Source: Pseudoalteromonas sp. XMcav2-N (GTDB lineage Bacteria > Pseudomonadota > Gammaproteobacteria > Enterobacterales > Alteromonadaceae). Taken from it: a stretch of DNA of 64,000 nt. The notes below the pieces were generated by a model. That model saw only the letters and a program-made list of their open reading frames with translations, searched no databases and was not told the origin of the DNA. The stretch covers positions 124,001-188,000 of the forward strand of contig NZ_JAMXSF010000010.1 in the NCBI RefSeq assembly GCF_024124545.1. Direction: 5' to 3'. Shown one piece after another: positions 52,121 to 61,103 of the stretch. The first letter of the stretch is position 1; every line of letters starts with the position of its first letter. The position numbers were made by a program, and so were the translations under genes.

Positions 52121-52690
52121 TTACAGCTTACCAACCAGGTCTAAAGATGGTGCCAGTGTTTCTTCACCTGGTTGCCAAGACGCAGGACATACTTCACCAT
52201 CGTGTGACGCAATGTACTGTGCCGCCTGAACTTTGCGCACAAGCTCTTTTGCACTGCGACCAATGCCCAGATCGTGGGTTTCAACCACCTTAATTTCACC
52301 TTCCGGATTGATTACGAAGGTACCACGTAATGCCAGCCCTTCTTCCTCGATCATTACACCGAAATTGCGGGTAATTTTGCCAGTCGGGTCACCGATCATT
52401 GGGAATTGAATTTTCTTAATGGTTTCAGACGCATCATGCCAGGCTTTGTGAGTAAAGTGGGTGTCTGTTGAAACTGAGTATACTTCCACACCCATTTCTT
52501 GTAGTTGTGCGTAGTGATCAGCAAGGTCACCGAGTTCAGTTGGACACACAAAAGTGAAATCTGCCGGGTAGAAAAAGACAATAGACCATTTTCCAAGTAA
52601 ATCTTTTTCACTGACATCAACGAACTCGCCGTGATGAAAAGCTGTTGCATTAAAAGGTTGAATTTGAGTGTTAATCAAAGAGGTCGTCAT
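52121..52690 (-). CDS. ahpC: Alkyl hydroperoxide reductase subunit C (peroxiredoxin)
   Basis: A 189-residue 2-Cys peroxiredoxin, nearly the same length as E. coli AhpC (187). The peroxidatic Cys49 lies in DFTFVCPTELGDLADHY and the resolving Cys168 in GEVCPASWQPGEE. SVSTDTHFTHKAWHD and IGDPTGKITRNFGV are near-identical to the enterobacterial enzyme. It reduces hydrogen peroxide, organic peroxides and peroxynitrite in the cytoplasm and is regenerated by AhpF, the next gene. A degenerate OxyR-spaced site lies about 110 bp upstream. Confidence 0.96.
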   Translation of the reverse strand: MTTSLINTQIQPFNATAFHHGEFVDVSEKDLLGKWSIVFFYPADFTFVCPTELGDLADHYAQLQEMGVEVYSVSTDTHFTHKAWHDASETIKKIQFPMIGDPTGKITRNFGVMIEEEGLALRGTFVINPEGEIKVVETHDLGIGRSAKELVRKVQAAQYIASHDGEVCPASWQPGEETLAPSLDLVGKL

Positions 52691-52798
52691 GTTGTTTCTC
52701 TCTTAGTTGTCAAGTTAATGGATAACAAGTGTGACTTTGATGCCGCCTTGTTGTCGTTGTGTGATTACTAAGATAGAGGGGAATGTTGTTTTATTAAA

Positions 52799-52835
52799 AT
52801 AGATTGTTTTGATTGCTTCAATCCGAAAAACTGAT
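52799..52835. promoter_or_regulatory. Candidate OxyR-binding site upstream of ahpC
   Basis: ATAG, TGAT, ATCC and TGAT are spaced exactly 7 nt apart, the ATAG-N7-CTAT-N7-ATAG-N7-CTAT layout of OxyR sites, with 10 of 16 consensus bases. It lies 109-145 bp upstream of the ahpC start in the region shared with the divergent DUF3429 gene. The match is degenerate. Confidence 0.35.
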
Positions 52836-52836
52836 G

Positions 52837-52853
52837 AAACTTTGGCAAAGTTT
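52837..52853. promoter_or_regulatory. 17-bp palindrome in the ahpC/DUF3429 divergent promoter
   Basis: AAACTTTGGCAAAGTTT is a palindrome apart from its central base. It lies 15-31 bp upstream of a TATAAT hexamer (52868-52873) that would drive the plus-strand DUF3429 gene, so a bound protein would cover the -35 region. Confidence 0.4.
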
Positions 52854-52910
52854 ATGCGTATATCAGATATAATTAAAACATGAGTCAGAACAAACTTTTA
52901 AGAGACCTGA

Positions 52911-53333
52911 ATGCATCCATACTTCAACCATATTATGCTGGCCTATATTGGCTTTATTCCTTTTTTGCTGTGCGTCGCATTAACTCTGATGGTTGGTAGT
53001 TCAGCGGCGGCCATTGATACCTTTAGTTACTACAGTCTGGGTGTATTGGCGTTTTTGGCTGGTAGTCTGTGGCGCCCGGGAGAGCAGTCACAACAACAGG
53101 CCGTGATCGCAATCCTGGTTATTGTGCCTTTTCCTTTGCTGGCCCTTGTTTCACAGGTGGCTCTATTAAGTTATCTGGCAGTCTCTTATTGGATCATACT
53201 GTTGTTTGAACGGATTGCACCAAAGTGGCAAGAAACCCACCAGGATTACAAAAAAATGCGCTTTACACTCACTTCTGTCGTATTTGTCAGCCATTTATTC
53301 ATGATAGCTCAGGCTCTGGAGCTGAGCACCTGA
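52911..53333 (+). CDS. DUF3429 family membrane protein
   Basis: A 140-residue protein with four or five membrane helices (about residues 8-28, 36-52, 64-84, 86-102, 117-135). The pattern YIGFIPFLLCVALTL at the start and YSLGVLAFLAGSLW are typical of DUF3429, a family of unknown function often found beside photolyase or stress genes in marine bacteria. A TATAAT lies 38 bp upstream. It is divergent from ahpC. Confidence 0.8.
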   Translation: MHPYFNHIMLAYIGFIPFLLCVALTLMVGSSAAAIDTFSYYSLGVLAFLAGSLWRPGEQSQQQAVIAILVIVPFPLLALVSQVALLSYLAVSYWIILLFERIAPKWQETHQDYKKMRFTLTSVVFVSHLFMIAQALELST

Positions 53334-53395
53334 CGTATGTCACCCACTAAAGCGAGTAAAACCTGCTATACCTATAAGCAGACTGAGGATGGATT

Positions 53396-54238
53396 ATGCG
53401 ACAAAAACTTCTGCTCGCTTTGATCTGGCTCGCAACAGGCTTGGTGATTGTATTACTGTATAACAATCATCAGCCCTTTGGTGCCACGGTAGAGGAGCTC
53501 ATTTGGTTTGCCATTGCGTTGACCGTATTGGTGCTTGGCCTGCCGCATTTAAAGCACCAGCTGATATTATATGCTTGGGTGCTCTATTGTGGTGGCCTGT
53601 TGTTGGATCTGTTTGACGACCTGATGGGCGTAGAGCTGATGTTGGTCAACATCTTTGATACCTCACTCAAGCACTTAGGTTTTTTGCTAACCTGTTATGG
53701 CCTGCACACTATCATTCAGCAGAAAAAAGAGACTATCTCGGCACTGAATAAAGAAATAGCCCGCCGTCACGAGTTGGAGCAGCAACTTAAGTTTGACGCA
53801 ACTCATGACGAGCTAACCGAGCTTGGCAATCGCCGTGCCTGCTTTGAACGATTCGAGTCTCTTTGTAAAAACAGTAGCTTCCTTTATTATTTTGATCTGG
53901 ATAACTTTAAACTAGCCAACGACCACCATGGACATCACACTGGCGACGAGATACTCAAGAAAGTGGCGCAGGCCATGGCCAGGCAGTTTTCCGCCGACGC
54001 ATGTTTTCGCATTGGTGGAGACGAATTTGTTGCCTTTACACGAGAGGCGAACCTGCAGGAAGAAGAACTCAGAGCCATGCTACTTGAAGAGGTATTTGAA
54101 TATGGCGTTGGCGTCAGTATCGGAAAAGCAGCCGCAGATCCCGCTCAGGATCCGGATGCACTACTTCATCAGGCTGATTTGAGCATGTACGAAAACAAAG
54201 CCGGTAAAAGCATTCGTACTAAGATCAGGAAGCCATAA
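53396..54238 (+). CDS. GGDEF-domain diguanylate cyclase
   Basis: A 280-residue protein: N-terminal membrane part with about four short helices (residues 5-100), a coiled coil (about 105-130), then a GGDEF domain with DELTELGNRRACFERF, YFDLDNFKLAND and the intact active site RIGGDEFVAF. The inhibitory RxxD site is absent (FSAD occupies that place), so product inhibition is not expected. It would make cyclic di-GMP at the inner membrane. GAGGATGG precedes the ATG. Confidence 0.9.
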   Translation: MRQKLLLALIWLATGLVIVLLYNNHQPFGATVEELIWFAIALTVLVLGLPHLKHQLILYAWVLYCGGLLLDLFDDLMGVELMLVNIFDTSLKHLGFLLTCYGLHTIIQQKKETISALNKEIARRHELEQQLKFDATHDELTELGNRRACFERFESLCKNSSFLYYFDLDNFKLANDHHGHHTGDEILKKVAQAMARQFSADACFRIGGDEFVAFTREANLQEEELRAMLLEEVFEYGVGVSIGKAAADPAQDPDALLHQADLSMYENKAGKSIRTKIRKP

Positions 54239-54404
54239 TCTCCTGATAACTTAACACTCATTTACCACGCTTAATTTGCCAGTAGAAAACACCTACCTCT
54301 TTACTTCTTCTTTATGTAGATCATTGTTTATTTACATTAATCTAGCACTTTAGTGTCTCTGCTGCTATGCTGCTGGCAGTTTTGATAGTCGAAGGAACCC
54401 CCCA

Positions 54405-55487
54405 GTGTTTAAAAATCTTTTTGCCAATGCCAGCCACCAATCGGAAATACAGCAGCTAAAAGCTGAGCTGGCCGCTCAGCATCAGGCCTATGAGCAACTG
54501 GAGGCGGAAAAGCAGGCAATACAGAACGAGCTTATCGAGGCTCAAAAACAGTTAAACGACAACACAGACAACCAGCTTTTACAATGTGCCCTGTCCGGAT
54601 TGGGACAGATCCATGAAGTACGAGATGCCGTCTTGCGCAGCCTGCATCAAATTGAAGAGGAAAGTAGCTCTATTTCCCAGGTAAGTGCGTCGTTCGAAAC
54701 ATCGGAATCCTCTTTGGAAAAGATCCTGTCTGGCATGTCCAGCCTGTCAACTAACATGGCCAGCATGACAGACAACATTTCTGGCCTCTCCCATATGGCG
54801 GATAACATCAATACCTTTGTTACCACAATCTCAAAAATATCCGACCAAACCAACCTCCTGGCGCTTAATGCCGCGATTGAAGCCGCACGTGCAGGAGAAG
54901 CTGGCCGGGGCTTTAGTGTCGTTGCCGACGAGGTGCGTGCACTGGCGAACAATACTAACGAGTCAGCCAATGAGGTATCTGACTTAGTTAAGAAAATCAT
55001 TGATACAACCCAGCTAACCGTTGATGGTGTAAATGTCATCCAAAGCTCTAACAATGACTTATCGTCAAGTATTGCGCATCTGAATGATGAGTACGGCAAT
55101 ATTGTGAGTTGTTGTGGTTCAATGAAAAAAACAATCGTCTCAGCGTCTTTGCAAACCTTCGTGCAGACAGCAAAACTGGACCATGTAGTGTGGAAAGGGG
55201 AAGTCTATGGCGTGATCGCCGGCAACAGTAACAAGCAAATCAATGAATTTGCGGATCATACCAGCTGCCGTCTCGGCAAGTGGCTCAGTGGTGAAGGAAA
55301 TAAAGTGCTCAATAAATCCGGGATAATCAACCGCATTGATGGCCCACACAAAGAGGTCCATCGGGCTGGTGTAGAAGCCATGACCCTGTTTGTTGCGGGA
55401 GAAAAGCAAAAAGCCATCGCTGAGCTGAACCGTATGGAACAAGCCAGTCGCGATGTACTGAGACTACTGGATGAAGTAACTCACTGA
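54405..55487 (+). CDS. Soluble chemoreceptor with C-terminal zinc-binding (CZB) domain
   Basis: A 360-residue cytoplasmic receptor with no membrane helix. The first ~65 residues are coiled coil, followed by a short signalling domain with the tip motif [32 protein letters not shown], then a CZB domain with the usual 3His-1Cys set in [22 protein letters not shown] and [11 protein letters not shown] receptors of the CheD-less soluble class respond to zinc or hypochlorous acid. The start is GTG preceded by GAAGGA. Confidence 0.88.
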   Translation: MFKNLFANASHQSEIQQLKAELAAQHQAYEQLEAEKQAIQNELIEAQKQLNDNTDNQLLQCALSGLGQIHEVRDAVLRSLHQIEEESSSISQVSASFETSESSLEKILSGMSSLSTNMASMTDNISGLSHMADNINTFVTTISKISDQTNLLALNAAIEAARAGEAGRGFSVVADEVRALANNTNESANEVSDLVKKIIDTTQLTVDGVNVIQSSNNDLSSSIAHLNDEYGNIVSCCGSMKKTIVSASLQTFVQTAKLDHVVWKGEVYGVIAGNSNKQINEFADHTSCRLGKWLSGEGNKVLNKSGIINRIDGPHKEVHRAGVEAMTLFVAGEKQKAIAELNRMEQASRDVLRLLDEVTH

Positions 55488-55500
55488 TATTAAATCTTTC

Positions 55501-55538
55501 AACCTTAGGGCACAGTCTTTGTTAGTCGCCCTAAGGTT
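55501..55538 (+). terminator. Perfect 11-bp hairpin after the CZB receptor
   Basis: AACCTTAGGGC (55501-55511) pairs exactly with GCCCTAAGGTT (55528-55538), loop 16 nt, 14 bases after the stop codon. No T-run follows. It probably marks the transcript end. Confidence 0.55.
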
Positions 55539-55606
55539 GCCCTGGTTTCTCCGTCACCACTCTTCTGCTATCATCGCGCTTTGGTTATTTTCCCTTGGTA
55601 GTAATT

Positions 55607-56392
55607 ATGTTGATAGATGCGAATTGGCGCGTTCTCACCGTCGGCGATGGCGATCTGAGCTTTTCCTTATCCCTTAGCAAACAGCTAAAACCCGGCCATC
55701 TTTGCGCCAGTATCTATGACGATGAAGCAACGCTTAGAGCAAAATACCAACATCATGCATTAGACGCCCTGCGTCAGGACTGTATACCAGTATTAACAGG
55801 ATTTGACGTGACCAAACCGGAAAGCTGGCAAAGCCTGGATGGAGCCCTGTTCGATGCGGTAATCTTTCAGTTTCCACTGATCCCAGCCTTTACCAGTAAA
55901 CAGGCGTATGATGACCAGAAGTTGTCGACAAACACGCTCAATCGTCGTTTATTACGTCATTTTGTTGATTTTAGCCACCGTTATGCGCTTGACCCTGCTG
56001 GCCCTATGCTAGCACTGATCACTTCAAAAGACGTGAAGCCTTATTGTGAATGGAATCTGGAAGATTCTTTATGCAGTGGCACAGACTACCAGTATCTCGG
56101 TCAATCTGACTTCGATATTCACGCTTTTCCGGGTTATCGCATACGTAATGTAGACAGAGACAAGCATGTTAAAGATACCAGCGGTATCACTTACTACTGG
56201 TCAGCAAAGCCTCACGCGAACCTGAGCGCGTTACTCTACCAACCGGCTTATCTGAACCAGGATCACTGCGGGATGTGTCGCGCCGGACCATTTGTCAGCG
56301 AGCACGACAAGCTTGCCCATTTAGGGTCGAAGAAACATGCCATGATGCTCAGACATGAACAAGACTGGCTCACTTACCTTAACAAAGGCTAA
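55607..56392 (+). CDS. BMT5-like Rossmann methyltransferase with zinc-finger tail
   Basis: A 261-residue protein. Residues about 1-180 match the DUF2431 / BMT5-like domain of 25S rRNA (uridine-N3) methyltransferases: NWRVLTVGDGDLSFSLSLS, DVTKPESW, DAVIFQFPLIP and the family's RRLLRHFVDFS. The tail carries a C2H2-like finger, Cys-x2-Cys in HCGMC, then His-x5-His in HLGSKKH, not part of the domain. The start ATG at 55607 is preferred over an upstream TTG. It would methylate RNA with the finger aiding binding, an inference. It converges with the ArsR-fusion gene seven bases away. Confidence 0.75.
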   Translation: MLIDANWRVLTVGDGDLSFSLSLSKQLKPGHLCASIYDDEATLRAKYQHHALDALRQDCIPVLTGFDVTKPESWQSLDGALFDAVIFQFPLIPAFTSKQAYDDQKLSTNTLNRRLLRHFVDFSHRYALDPAGPMLALITSKDVKPYCEWNLEDSLCSGTDYQYLGQSDFDIHAFPGYRIRNVDRDKHVKDTSGITYYWSAKPHANLSALLYQPAYLNQDHCGMCRAGPFVSEHDKLAHLGSKKHAMMLRHEQDWLTYLNKG

Positions 56393-56399
56393 GCACACA

Positions 56400-57143
56400 C
56401 TAGCGACAACAACTTAGCTGTCGAGCTGGTCTGTCTCCCATCTTCGCAAGTCTGGTCAGCTCCTGAGCGATACATGCTGGCTCGCCAAACAAAGTGCTCT
56501 GCAGCACTTTTAACATCCAGTCGGGTAATGCCACATTCAGCGCATAGTAGACCCATTGACTCTGCTTGCGCACCGTCAATATGCCTGCCTTTCTCAGCTG
56601 TGCAAGGTGCCGGGAGACTTTAGGCTGACTGGGTTCATCCAATGCGACCATGAGCTCACATACGCAAAGCTCTTGTTCAAGTAGAATCAGCAGCAGCGTT
56701 TTCAGTCGTAACTCATCGCTCATTGCTTTGTAAAATGTCATGGATGTGACTGGGATCAATGCCTGAGGCTGCATAAGTAAATCACGTACTTTCTCATTGA
56801 TATCGTACAGAGCTTTACGATAAGGATTGTAAGGCTCTGGCGACTCATCTAAAGTAACTTGCCAGTTCAGTGCCTGTTGTGGAAGGGCATAGTCATGCGT
56901 TGCTCCAATACTTTCCGCGATATGAATAGTCAACTCACATTCTTCAGGCTTTGCACCGCAAGACACACACTCCATGTTACTCAACAAACCAAAAGCCCCG
57001 AGGGCCTCCTTTGCCATAGGGCTGATACTCTGCTCTGCTTGCAAAATTGTAGAAACGCCGATGTCCCGCCTGTGATGGCTAAGCAATGACACAACCATTA
57101 GCACCAAATCAGGGTTTGCACCTGTCACAAAAATACTTTTCAC
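56400..57143 (-). CDS. ArsR regulator fused to a degenerate LMW-phosphatase-like domain
   Basis: A 247-residue protein. Residues about 135-247 form an ArsR winged helix with the classic metal motif ELCVCEL (Cys160, Cys162) and the recognition segment PSQPKVSRHLAQLRKAGIL. Residues about 1-125 look like a low-molecular-weight phosphatase/arsenate reductase fold (ISPMAKEALGAFG; NWQVTLDESPEP near the end), but the catalytic C-x5-R loop is replaced by VTGANPD. Extra Cys lie at 59, 62, 69, and CC at 245-246. The start is GTG with GGAGAG upstream. No arsenic transport gene adjoins it. It may sense As(III)/Sb(III) with an added thiol-rich domain. Confidence 0.8.
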   Translation of the reverse strand: MKSIFVTGANPDLVLMVVSLLSHHRRDIGVSTILQAEQSISPMAKEALGAFGLLSNMECVSCGAKPEECELTIHIAESIGATHDYALPQQALNWQVTLDESPEPYNPYRKALYDINEKVRDLLMQPQALIPVTSMTFYKAMSDELRLKTLLLILLEQELCVCELMVALDEPSQPKVSRHLAQLRKAGILTVRKQSQWVYYALNVALPDWMLKVLQSTLFGEPACIAQELTRLAKMGDRPARQLSCCR

Positions 57144-57156
57144 TGAACTGCTCTCC

Positions 57157-57178
57157 TATATACGAATATTATTATATA
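57157..57178. promoter_or_regulatory. ArsR-type operator / autoregulatory site
   Basis: TATATACGAATATTATTATATA is an imperfect AT-rich palindrome. On the minus strand it includes TATAAT, a good -10, 14-35 bp before the GTG. ArsR-family repressors commonly bind such sites over their own promoter. The rest of the gap to 57406 shows no gene. Confidence 0.45.
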
Positions 57179-57406
57179 ACGAAAGCAGCACACAGTTAAT
57201 ATCCAGATTGGAGAACACGGCGTTTCTTCAGGTTAATTTGCATCACTCAATGAAATTAAAACACTACATTTTGATAATGGAAGTTAAACAAGAAATAGCA
57301 AACCTATCGGTATTATCATACTTTATCGAATAATGTATACAAAGCTATTGAGCAGCACTATTTTGACAAGTAGACTAGCGACCTTCATTTTTTGCGAGAC
57401 TTCTCG

Positions 57407-58255
57407 ATGCATGTTTTAAACAAGAGCTTTTTATATGCCATCGCGTGCTTGTTGCTTGCCATGGTCACCATTCAATCCGGTGCTTCAATCGCCAAACAGC
57501 TGTTTCCCCATGTTGGTCCTGAGGGCACAACGGCCTACCGGTTGGGCTTTTCAGCTCTTATTTTGTGTCTGGTTTTCCGCCCCTGGCGACATTTACCTAA
57601 AAACTGGCGGCCGGTGATCTTGTATGGCCTGAGTCTGGGCATCATGAATCTGACATTTTATTATGCAATAGAACGCATTCCACTGGGCATTGGCGTTGCA
57701 TTGGAATTCACAGGGCCACTGGCAGTCGCGCTATTTTCCTCACGACGTAAGCGTGATTACCTCTGGGTCGCGCTCGCACTTGCTGGCATTTTGCTGTTGC
57801 TGCCTAATATGGGAGAAGTCGATGGACTGGATCCCATCGGGGTTTTACTGGCTCTTACAGCAGGTGCCTGTTGGGCGGGGTATATCTTATTTGGTAAAAA
57901 AAGTGGTGGTCACGGCTCAGGAGGCGCTACGGTTGCCATTGGAATGAGCGTTGCCGCTTTCGCCGTTGTTCCGGTTGGTGTGATATCACAAGGCAGCGCA
58001 TTGCTCGACTGGTCATTAATCCCGCTGGGTATCGCCATAGGGCTGTTGTCCAGCGCACTGCCCTACAGCCTGGAAATGGTGGCGTTGAAGAAAATGCCGG
58101 CGCAGGGCTTTAGCATCATGATGAGCATGGAGCCAGCCATTGCCGCACTGGCCGGCTTAGTGATCTTAGGCGAGCTACTCAGTGGCTGGCAGTGGCTTGC
58201 AATCTTTATGGTGATTGCCGCGTCATTAGGCAGCTCTCTTTCCTCTAAAGAATGA
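57407..58255 (+). CDS. rhtA: EamA-family exporter, RhtA-like
   Basis: A 282-residue transporter with ten membrane helices and two EamA repeats. Segments ATIQ-like VTIQSGASIAKQLFPHVG, YRLGFSALILCLVFRPWR, PLGIGVALEFTGPLAVALFSSRR and GACWAGYILFG closely follow E. coli RhtA (threonine/homoserine exporter). The ATG at 57407 follows five codons of a possible TTG start. It may export threonine or homoserine; note the ThrE-family gene at the window's right edge. It ends 12 bp before the converging S9-type gene. Confidence 0.82.
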   Translation: MHVLNKSFLYAIACLLLAMVTIQSGASIAKQLFPHVGPEGTTAYRLGFSALILCLVFRPWRHLPKNWRPVILYGLSLGIMNLTFYYAIERIPLGIGVALEFTGPLAVALFSSRRKRDYLWVALALAGILLLLPNMGEVDGLDPIGVLLALTAGACWAGYILFGKKSGGHGSGGATVAIGMSVAAFAVVPVGVISQGSALLDWSLIPLGIAIGLLSSALPYSLEMVALKKMPAQGFSIMMSMEPAIAALAGLVILGELLSGWQWLAIFMVIAASLGSSLSSKE

Positions 58256-58267
58256 TAACACTTAACA

Positions 58268-60751
58268 TTACATGGGCCAGGGCGTTTGAGGCTCTGGCTC
58301 AAGCTTGAATCTTAATCCTTCCGGGACCTGATTGATTTCTTCAATCACAGGAAGAGGATCAAAATGACGCTGTAGCCAGCTCTGCTGCTCCCAAAGCAAA
58401 TGCAACACATCCTGACGATTCGCGTAATCGTGGTCACTCTCTGGTAACAACACCAGCCGTGCCCGCTTGCCAAGATCATTGAGCGCACTGAACAGACGCT
58501 CACTTTGAACGGCAAAATGACCCGGCTTACGATCCTGATAGCCATGTATCAACAGAACAGACGCCGATATTTTATCAGCATAGGCTAATGGTGAGCTCAT
58601 CAGGTAAGCTTGCGGGTCCTGCCACAAAGTGCCAGTTTGCTTTTCAAAGGCAAATGGTGCCAGCGTATAATTATAAGTACCGCTACGTGCGATCCCCGTG
58701 ACAAATAACTCAGTGTTGGCCAACAGATCAAGCACCACGGTAGCGGCAGCACCATGACCACCAATGGCCACTTTGTTAACATCTGCGATGCCTTGCTGAG
58801 CTAACACCGCGACAGCAGCCTGAGCTGTTGCCTGCCACTGTGCTCGTAATTGTGCCACACTCCCCTGCTCGCCAGGCAAGCTAAACGCATCAATTTCAAA
58901 TACCGCATAACCCTGAGCCAAATGGGGCAAAGGACCGAGATGATCCACGGGCACAAAATAGTGCGGGGAGTGAAATGTATATTGTACCTGACTAGGTGCT
59001 TTTACCCACATTAGCACAGGCACCCGGCCAAGACTGGGATCGTAATTAGCTGGCAGATAAAGCGTTCCGGATATTTGCGTCCCATCACCACCGTCAAAAT
59101 TCAGGACCTCCTGAGACAGGCCTCGTAACGCCGGATATGGATGTCTGAAATGAGTGATCTGTTCCAGCGAGCTGAATGTCCGATCATGGACAAAATAGTT
59201 AGGTTGCTCCTGCTTAGATTGACGACGAGTGATAAAGCGCATCCCCTCATCATCCAACAGTGCAATAAACTCTTCAAAATACGGTGCCTGAGATTGCCAT
59301 ATCCGGGTACGGGTGTTCGTTCTGGCATCGAACCTGTCCAAGAACGGCAAATCCTGCTCTTGTACCTTTTCTACTCCACGGATAAATAAATATCGACTTC
59401 CCACCACTTTAAGTACCTGAACACCCAGATCATTACGCGTAGTCAACCATTGTTCTGAGGTCGCTTCCGTCACTCGGTACCTGGCCACTTCCAAAGGGTT
59501 GCGCTGTGGCGCGAGTGGATTAATCACCGACGTTGTTAAGAAACGCGCGTTTTCAGCCTGAGTCAGTAAAGCAATGTTTGAGTCGCCCCAGTCCATACGA
59601 ACAAAAGGTTCCTGCAATGCCATAAACAAACGCGGCGCTCGTTTAAAGGGTGAAGAAATATGGTACAGACCGTACTCATTCTGCGCATCTTCTTCTTGTG
59701 CCCAAATCACAGTAGCACCTTTATCTGCACGCCATTGAAAATGACTGCGCACAGGTGGAGAAGGTGGCGCAGAGATAGCCGCCAGGACCGTATTTTCTTC
59801 GCTGTGCCCCGTCGCTGGTTCACTCGGTAACACAGGCCGGTATAGCTCATACAATGCAAATCCTGTCATTCCCCACACTTGCCAGACACTGGGGTGATTA
59901 GCAAGCGAACGTTGATTGGTTTGTTGCTGCTGTGGCGCTTCCAGCATCGCCATCGCGACGATTAAATTGGTGGCGTCTGGCGACGGTTCAAAATGATGGA
60001 AATAAGCAGGTCCGCCAATGGCTGTAGGGCGGCCTTGCAAAGGGACTTTGATTAACTGACCCTGAGCATATTGGGCAAAGTCTTCAGTAGAGAGCGTTTG
60101 ACGGGTTTGCTTAAGCGGACTCAGTGCCCCATGTGATTGCGCTACCACGGGCCCGACCAGCGGCGATTGTTGCACTGATTGCAGCTGCTCACCGGTGTGA
60201 TTTATGGCGCTGTTAATAACCAGTGCAGAACTGTCTGGTAGCCAGTGGTATGGTATCTCAGTGGTGACTCCGTTAAGCGGATAACGCGATATAGCACTCA
60301 ACTCACGTTGTTCAATATCATAAATCCAAAGACGGCCGTCCTGCTTGGAGAGCAAGATAAAAGCCAGGTAACGGCCATCAGCACTCCAACGCGGGGCATA
60401 TACTTCACCAGCCGGTAGATTATTGACTTGCACCTCCGCACCAGTGGCAACATGTTTAAAGCTCAGCCCTGAGTAGGTCGTTAACCCCAGACGCATAAAT
60501 GTGGTCGGATTAAATTGCAAATCTCCATAGCCCACACCTATTTCGGTGTTTTGCTCTGACGTGGGTGACTGTGTCAGTAACGCCATCCAGACATGTTGCT
60601 CATTAAGCAAGACCTCAGGCATTGGCGCCACATCTACGAGTTGAGCGATCTCTTCTTTGGGTACCTGATACCCTTCAGACACCGCCATCGCAGCATGTAC
60701 CCACACACAACAAGCTAAAAAAAACAGCACAACCGGGCTCTTTTTCACCAC
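58268..60751 (-). CDS. S9 peptidase homologue lacking the catalytic serine
   Basis: An 827-residue secreted protein with signal peptide MVKKSPVVLFFLACCVWVHAAMA, an N-terminal beta-propeller (about 60-560; APRWSADGRYLAFILLSKQ) and a C-terminal alpha/beta hydrolase. Family members have GGHSYGA at the nucleophile elbow; here it is GGHGAAA, with Gly667 in place of the serine. The acid Asp740 (HGYQDRKPG) and His774 (PESDHDYANR) remain. It aligns otherwise closely with the S9C-type enzymes (IARSGTYNYTLAPF; MQSERLF-like VQSERLFSAL). A pseudo-enzyme is predicted, perhaps a binding protein. It starts at GTG; AAGG precedes. Confidence 0.85.
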   Translation of the reverse strand: MVKKSPVVLFFLACCVWVHAAMAVSEGYQVPKEEIAQLVDVAPMPEVLLNEQHVWMALLTQSPTSEQNTEIGVGYGDLQFNPTTFMRLGLTTYSGLSFKHVATGAEVQVNNLPAGEVYAPRWSADGRYLAFILLSKQDGRLWIYDIEQRELSAISRYPLNGVTTEIPYHWLPDSSALVINSAINHTGEQLQSVQQSPLVGPVVAQSHGALSPLKQTRQTLSTEDFAQYAQGQLIKVPLQGRPTAIGGPAYFHHFEPSPDATNLIVAMAMLEAPQQQQTNQRSLANHPSVWQVWGMTGFALYELYRPVLPSEPATGHSEENTVLAAISAPPSPPVRSHFQWRADKGATVIWAQEEDAQNEYGLYHISSPFKRAPRLFMALQEPFVRMDWGDSNIALLTQAENARFLTTSVINPLAPQRNPLEVARYRVTEATSEQWLTTRNDLGVQVLKVVGSRYLFIRGVEKVQEQDLPFLDRFDARTNTRTRIWQSQAPYFEEFIALLDDEGMRFITRRQSKQEQPNYFVHDRTFSSLEQITHFRHPYPALRGLSQEVLNFDGGDGTQISGTLYLPANYDPSLGRVPVLMWVKAPSQVQYTFHSPHYFVPVDHLGPLPHLAQGYAVFEIDAFSLPGEQGSVAQLRAQWQATAQAAVAVLAQQGIADVNKVAIGGHGAAATVVLDLLANTELFVTGIARSGTYNYTLAPFAFEKQTGTLWQDPQAYLMSSPLAYADKISASVLLIHGYQDRKPGHFAVQSERLFSALNDLGKRARLVLLPESDHDYANRQDVLHLLWEQQSWLQRHFDPLPVIEEINQVPEGLRFKLEPEPQTPWPM

Positions 60752-61103
60752 TTCTCTACCTTTGAATTTATATCTTAACCTCTCATGATATAACGAAATT
60801 CCTTAAATGTGCACTAGTTTAATGGCAAGCGACATAATAAAGTAGCCAATCATGAGACGAGTGAATTTCGGCGATAACACCGCTCCCGCATCCTGCTATC
60901 GCTGAGGCACCTGCATCCATACAGGCGAGGCAGAAAATTTGATATTTAGTTGTTCCAGATGAGAATTTTTAAACACGGTTAGCGGCAAATCTAATCCCTC
61001 AGGTTGGTTACGTGTTACTGCTGACTGCTATAAAGTGTATCCAGATGCGAAGTTACGGTAAACTAAGCGTTCGTCAACCGTTTGAACAGTTATTCAGGCC
61101 ATT
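60752..61103. other. Divergent promoter region, S9-type gene / LacI regulator
   Basis: This 352-bp region has no convincing gene. A probable LacI-type operator lies at 61074-61085 next to the regulator start. A short inverted repeat (CGATA/TATCG) is seen near 60864-60892. No terminator or RNA element is evident. Confidence 0.5.
61074..61085. promoter_or_regulatory. LacI-family operator-like palindrome
   Basis: TCAACCGTTTGA is a 12-bp palindrome with 10 of 12 matches and a central CG, the hallmark of LacI-family operators. It sits 19-30 bp before the regulator's ATG, consistent with autorepression. Confidence 0.5.
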
